Of a DNA stretch of 9,275 bases, positions 8,028 to 9,275 are shown piece after piece. The notes beneath the pieces were generated by a model. It was not told where the DNA came from, did no database searches, and saw only the letters and a program-made list of their open reading frames with translations. The stretch is from Candidatus Izemoplasmatales bacterium. Its GTDB lineage: Bacteria; Bacillota_I; Bacilli_A; Izemoplasmatales; Hujiaoplasmataceae. The DNA is taken from NCBI GenBank assembly GCA_028691335.1, contig JAQUZK010000039.1, positions 1 to 9,275 of the forward strand. Direction: 5' to 3'. The position numbers and the translations under genes were made by a program. Position 1 is the first letter of the stretch. Every line of letters begins with the position of its first letter.

Positions 8028-8042
8028 AATTGAAACTCAATT
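8028..8042. repeat. Short inverted repeat upstream of the restriction-operon promoter
   Basis: AATTGA and TCAATT are separated by three bases, a perfect 6-bp dyad about 20 bp upstream of the -35 box. It could be an operator or merely an AT-rich coincidence. It has no following U-tract, so it is not an intrinsic terminator of the preceding gene. Confidence 0.25.
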
Positions 8043-8062
8043 TAATTGTCTATTGTATCAAT

Positions 8063-8470
8063 TCATAATCTATTTAATTTATTAAATAACGTATATAATT
8101 GATAAGTTTTAACTTTATATTCGCGAGCAATCTCCCTTATCGGTACATTAAAATAGTAATGCTTCAAAAATATACCCTTATCTCTAACATCAAGAGTACT
8201 TAAAAATTTATTATATTGCTCTATCTCTTGTTCCCTTTTCTTAATTTGCGCCTCACACGCTTCTATTCTTTCTAACCAGTAATCAATCGAATAATTATTA
8301 GAAACTCCTCTACCGCCAAATTTAGGCTCAAATGAAGGTGAGCTGTAACCTATTGACCTAACCTTTAAATATTCTAACTTCTCATAAAGTCGTGAAAGTT
8401 CATATTCATATCTTCTAATCGTTGTTACCCATTGTTTTAATGAGATCTTTGATTTCTTTTCCAATGTCAA
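8063..8470 (-). CDS. Phage-type regulator with sigma-70 region 4-like helix-turn-helix
   Basis: A small, about 135-residue protein. The N-terminal two thirds are rich in charged and leucine residues, with two probable helical coiled-coil stretches separated by a glycine/serine-rich loop (roughly residues 45-60, P-K-F-G-G-R-G). The C-terminal 45 residues (L-D-V-R-D-K-G-I-F-L-K-H-Y-Y ... I-R-E-I-A-R-E-Y) resemble sigma-70 region 4 and the DNA-binding end of late-phage regulators such as ArpU or DUF1492 proteins; I cannot say which family. The frame could begin at ATG 8482, but that ATG overlaps the Shine-Dalgarno GGAGG (8480-8476); TTG 8470, five bases beyond it, is the better start. It overlaps the end of the replication-protein remnant by 56 bp. 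It has no recognisable terminator before the restriction promoter. Probably a prophage relic, possibly retained as a regulator. Confidence 0.7.
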   Translation of the reverse strand: MTLEKKSKISLKQWVTTIRRYEYELSRLYEKLEYLKVRSIGYSSPSFEPKFGGRGVSNNYSIDYWLERIEACEAQIKKREQEIEQYNKFLSTLDVRDKGIFLKHYYFNVPIREIAREYKVKTYQLYTLFNKLNRL

Positions 8471-8475
8471 AACTA

Positions 8476-8480
8476 CCTCC
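8476..8480 (-). promoter_or_regulatory. Shine-Dalgarno GGAGG that decides the TTG start of the regulator
   Basis: GGAGG begins at the G of the in-frame ATG 8482-8480 and lies five bases before TTG 8470. A ribosome bound here would start at the TTG, so four residues of the longest frame (MEVV) are probably not translated. The site lies inside the end of the upstream replication gene, implying coupled expression in the original phage. Confidence 0.6.
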
Positions 8481-8811
8481 ATTGTTTTTATATTCTAATG
8501 CTTTTATATTTCTTTCTGCACTTACTTTAAAATAATCATATTTATCATCAATCTTAATATGACCTTTTTTAAATATTTTAATAATATAATCAGTAACTGA
8601 TAAAACTAAATCAAAACCATGTATATCAACTAGGTCTGCAGCTAAAAGATTAAAACGACCAATGACTGGATCATCTGATTCAATATATTTATTTTTAATT
8701 AATATTTTTGTAATGAAATGGAGCTTTGGTTCACCAAGAGCTCTTTTATCTATATTTATCTCTTTATCTTTATCTATTTCTTTTTTATTTTCCTTTTGTG
8801 TACTTGAGTCT

Positions 8812-8863
8812 ACATTAACTAAGTTATTGCTGACATTAACTACATTATTGTTAACATTATCTA
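8812..8863. repeat. Tandem 21-bp repeats in the replication-gene linker (iteron-like)
   Basis: The block ACATTAACTA recurs at 8812 and 8833, and with one change at 8854, at an exact 21-bp period. The first two full units (8812-8832 and 8833-8853) agree at 17 of 21 bases; the third matches only for about 10 bases. They encode the repetitive Asn/Val linker of the replication protein. Phage replisome-organiser genes often carry their origin with such binding repeats inside the linker-coding part, so this may be a relic origin. Coding low complexity alone could also produce it. Confidence 0.45.
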
Positions 8864-9106
8864 TTTTAGGGCGACTTGAAAGAACGCTAGAATCATTCAT
8901 TTTTTTAACACCCTCTTCATCACTATCTGATAATATCCAGTGTTTTTCTTTATTAATGTTCTTGCGTCTTGAAACGCTTGTAAGCCATTGCTTTTGAATC
9001 GCCGTAGAGGTAATAACATTGTTGTGCATAAGGTTACTGTCTAATAATTCGCTCTTAGACAACAGTGTACTCTTATTTATACATTTATATAAATCTACTA
9101 TTAAAC

Positions 9107-9136
9107 AAAAAAATGCTACACCGAAGTGTCGCATTT
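9107..9136 (-). terminator. Intrinsic terminator of tRNA-Arg
   Basis: In the minus-strand RNA, AAAUGC-G-ACAC pairs with GUGU-A-GCAUUU around a C(UUCG)G tetraloop: ten base pairs with one G-A mismatch, running straight into a U-tract. It starts 14 bases after the CCA end of the tRNA. It should isolate the tRNA from the genes beyond it. Confidence 0.85.
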
Positions 9137-9149
9137 AATAATATCAAAA

Positions 9150-9226
<77 letters not shown>

Positions 9227-9246
9227 AATTATTATTTTCTTAATGT

Positions 9247-9275
9247 ATTATACTCTAAATAGCTTGCTTTGTAAA
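9247..9275 (-). promoter_or_regulatory. Promoter of tRNA-Arg
   Basis: TTTACA (9275-9270) and a perfect TATAAT (9252-9247) are separated by exactly 17 bp, matching the housekeeping sigma consensus except for one base of the -35 box. Transcription should start near 9240, about 14 bases before the mature tRNA. The -35 box ends at the window edge, so the tRNA may also be read from an upstream operon. Confidence 0.8.

Larger units (their letters stand above)
8415..9134 (-). pseudogene. 5'-truncated phage DnaD-like (Lin1244/Lin1753-type) replication protein
   Basis: The open frame is 239 codons. From about residue 36 it reads like the end of a Lin1244/Lin1753-type N-terminal domain (V-I-T-S-T-A-I-Q-K-Q-W, then S-R-R-K), then a low-complexity Asn/Asp/Lys linker (about 90-132), then a C-terminal domain (I-T-K-I-L-I-K-N-K-Y-I ... 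Y-D-Y-F-K) typical of phage DnaD-like replisome-organiser proteins, which bind the phage origin and help load helicase. The first roughly 80-100 residues expected of that N-terminal domain are absent. The first codons lie inside the tRNA-Arg terminator stem (ATG 9134), so this start is an accident and the true 5' end has been lost. The junction lies somewhere between about 9035 and 9106. In-frame ATG 9029 has no clear ribosome site. Probably not functional. Confidence 0.65.

Noticed and set aside
8028..8062. Intrinsic terminator after the regulator gene
   Set aside because: The dyad is AT-rich and lacks a U-tract, so it does not meet terminator criteria.
8662..8997. Plus-strand hydrophobic frame opposite the replication-protein remnant
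   Set aside because: Its Leu/Ser/Phe-rich sequence is the antisense of the Lys/Asp/Asn linker; it is not a credible membrane protein.

Overview
The window looks like an accessory region of a low-GC Gram-positive bacterium (Bacillota). The DNA is strongly AT-rich, Shine-Dalgarno sites are close to AGGAGG, the promoters have near-consensus -35/-10 boxes, and a UUCG-loop terminator follows a tRNA. The genus cannot be fixed from sequence alone. All real genes lie on the minus strand, so the window is transcribed from its right end to its left end.

Right end (9107-9275): a complete tRNA-Arg(UCU) with an encoded CCA, its own consensus promoter and a clean intrinsic terminator. Directly behind the terminator (8063 to about 9106) are two phage-type genes. 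One is the 3' part of a DnaD-like / Lin1244-Lin1753-type replication protein whose N-terminal domain is missing. The other is a small coiled-coil plus helix-turn-helix protein resembling sigma-70 region 4 and late-phage regulators. The open frame of the first gene starts inside the tRNA terminator stem, so this is best read as a recombination scar: a prophage or island remnant beside a tRNA. Three 21-bp-spaced repeats inside the replication gene look like a relic origin.

Centre (1926-8007): a three-gene Type III restriction-modification operon behind a promoter at 7980-8007. The order is mod1, mod2, res, and the three genes are tightly overlapped (mod1/mod2 by 8 bp, mod2/res by ATGA). The unusual point is that there are two full-length paralogous adenine methyltransferases for one Res. 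Their catalytic and C-terminal parts are closely similar, while the middle of each target-recognition region differs. Res carries all superfamily-2 helicase motifs and a C-terminal PD-(D/E)XK nuclease, so the system looks intact.

Left end (1-1925): after a 228-bp spacer with a possible six-codon leader, there is an unrecognised 521-residue protein with a DUF2971-like stretch and a C-terminal four-cysteine zinc ribbon. Its stop codon overlaps the ATG of a further cysteine-rich reading frame, which meets a TGA after ten codons but stays open beyond it to the window edge. These left-end genes are candidates for an accessory or second defence module attached to the Type III system. That link is inferred from position only.
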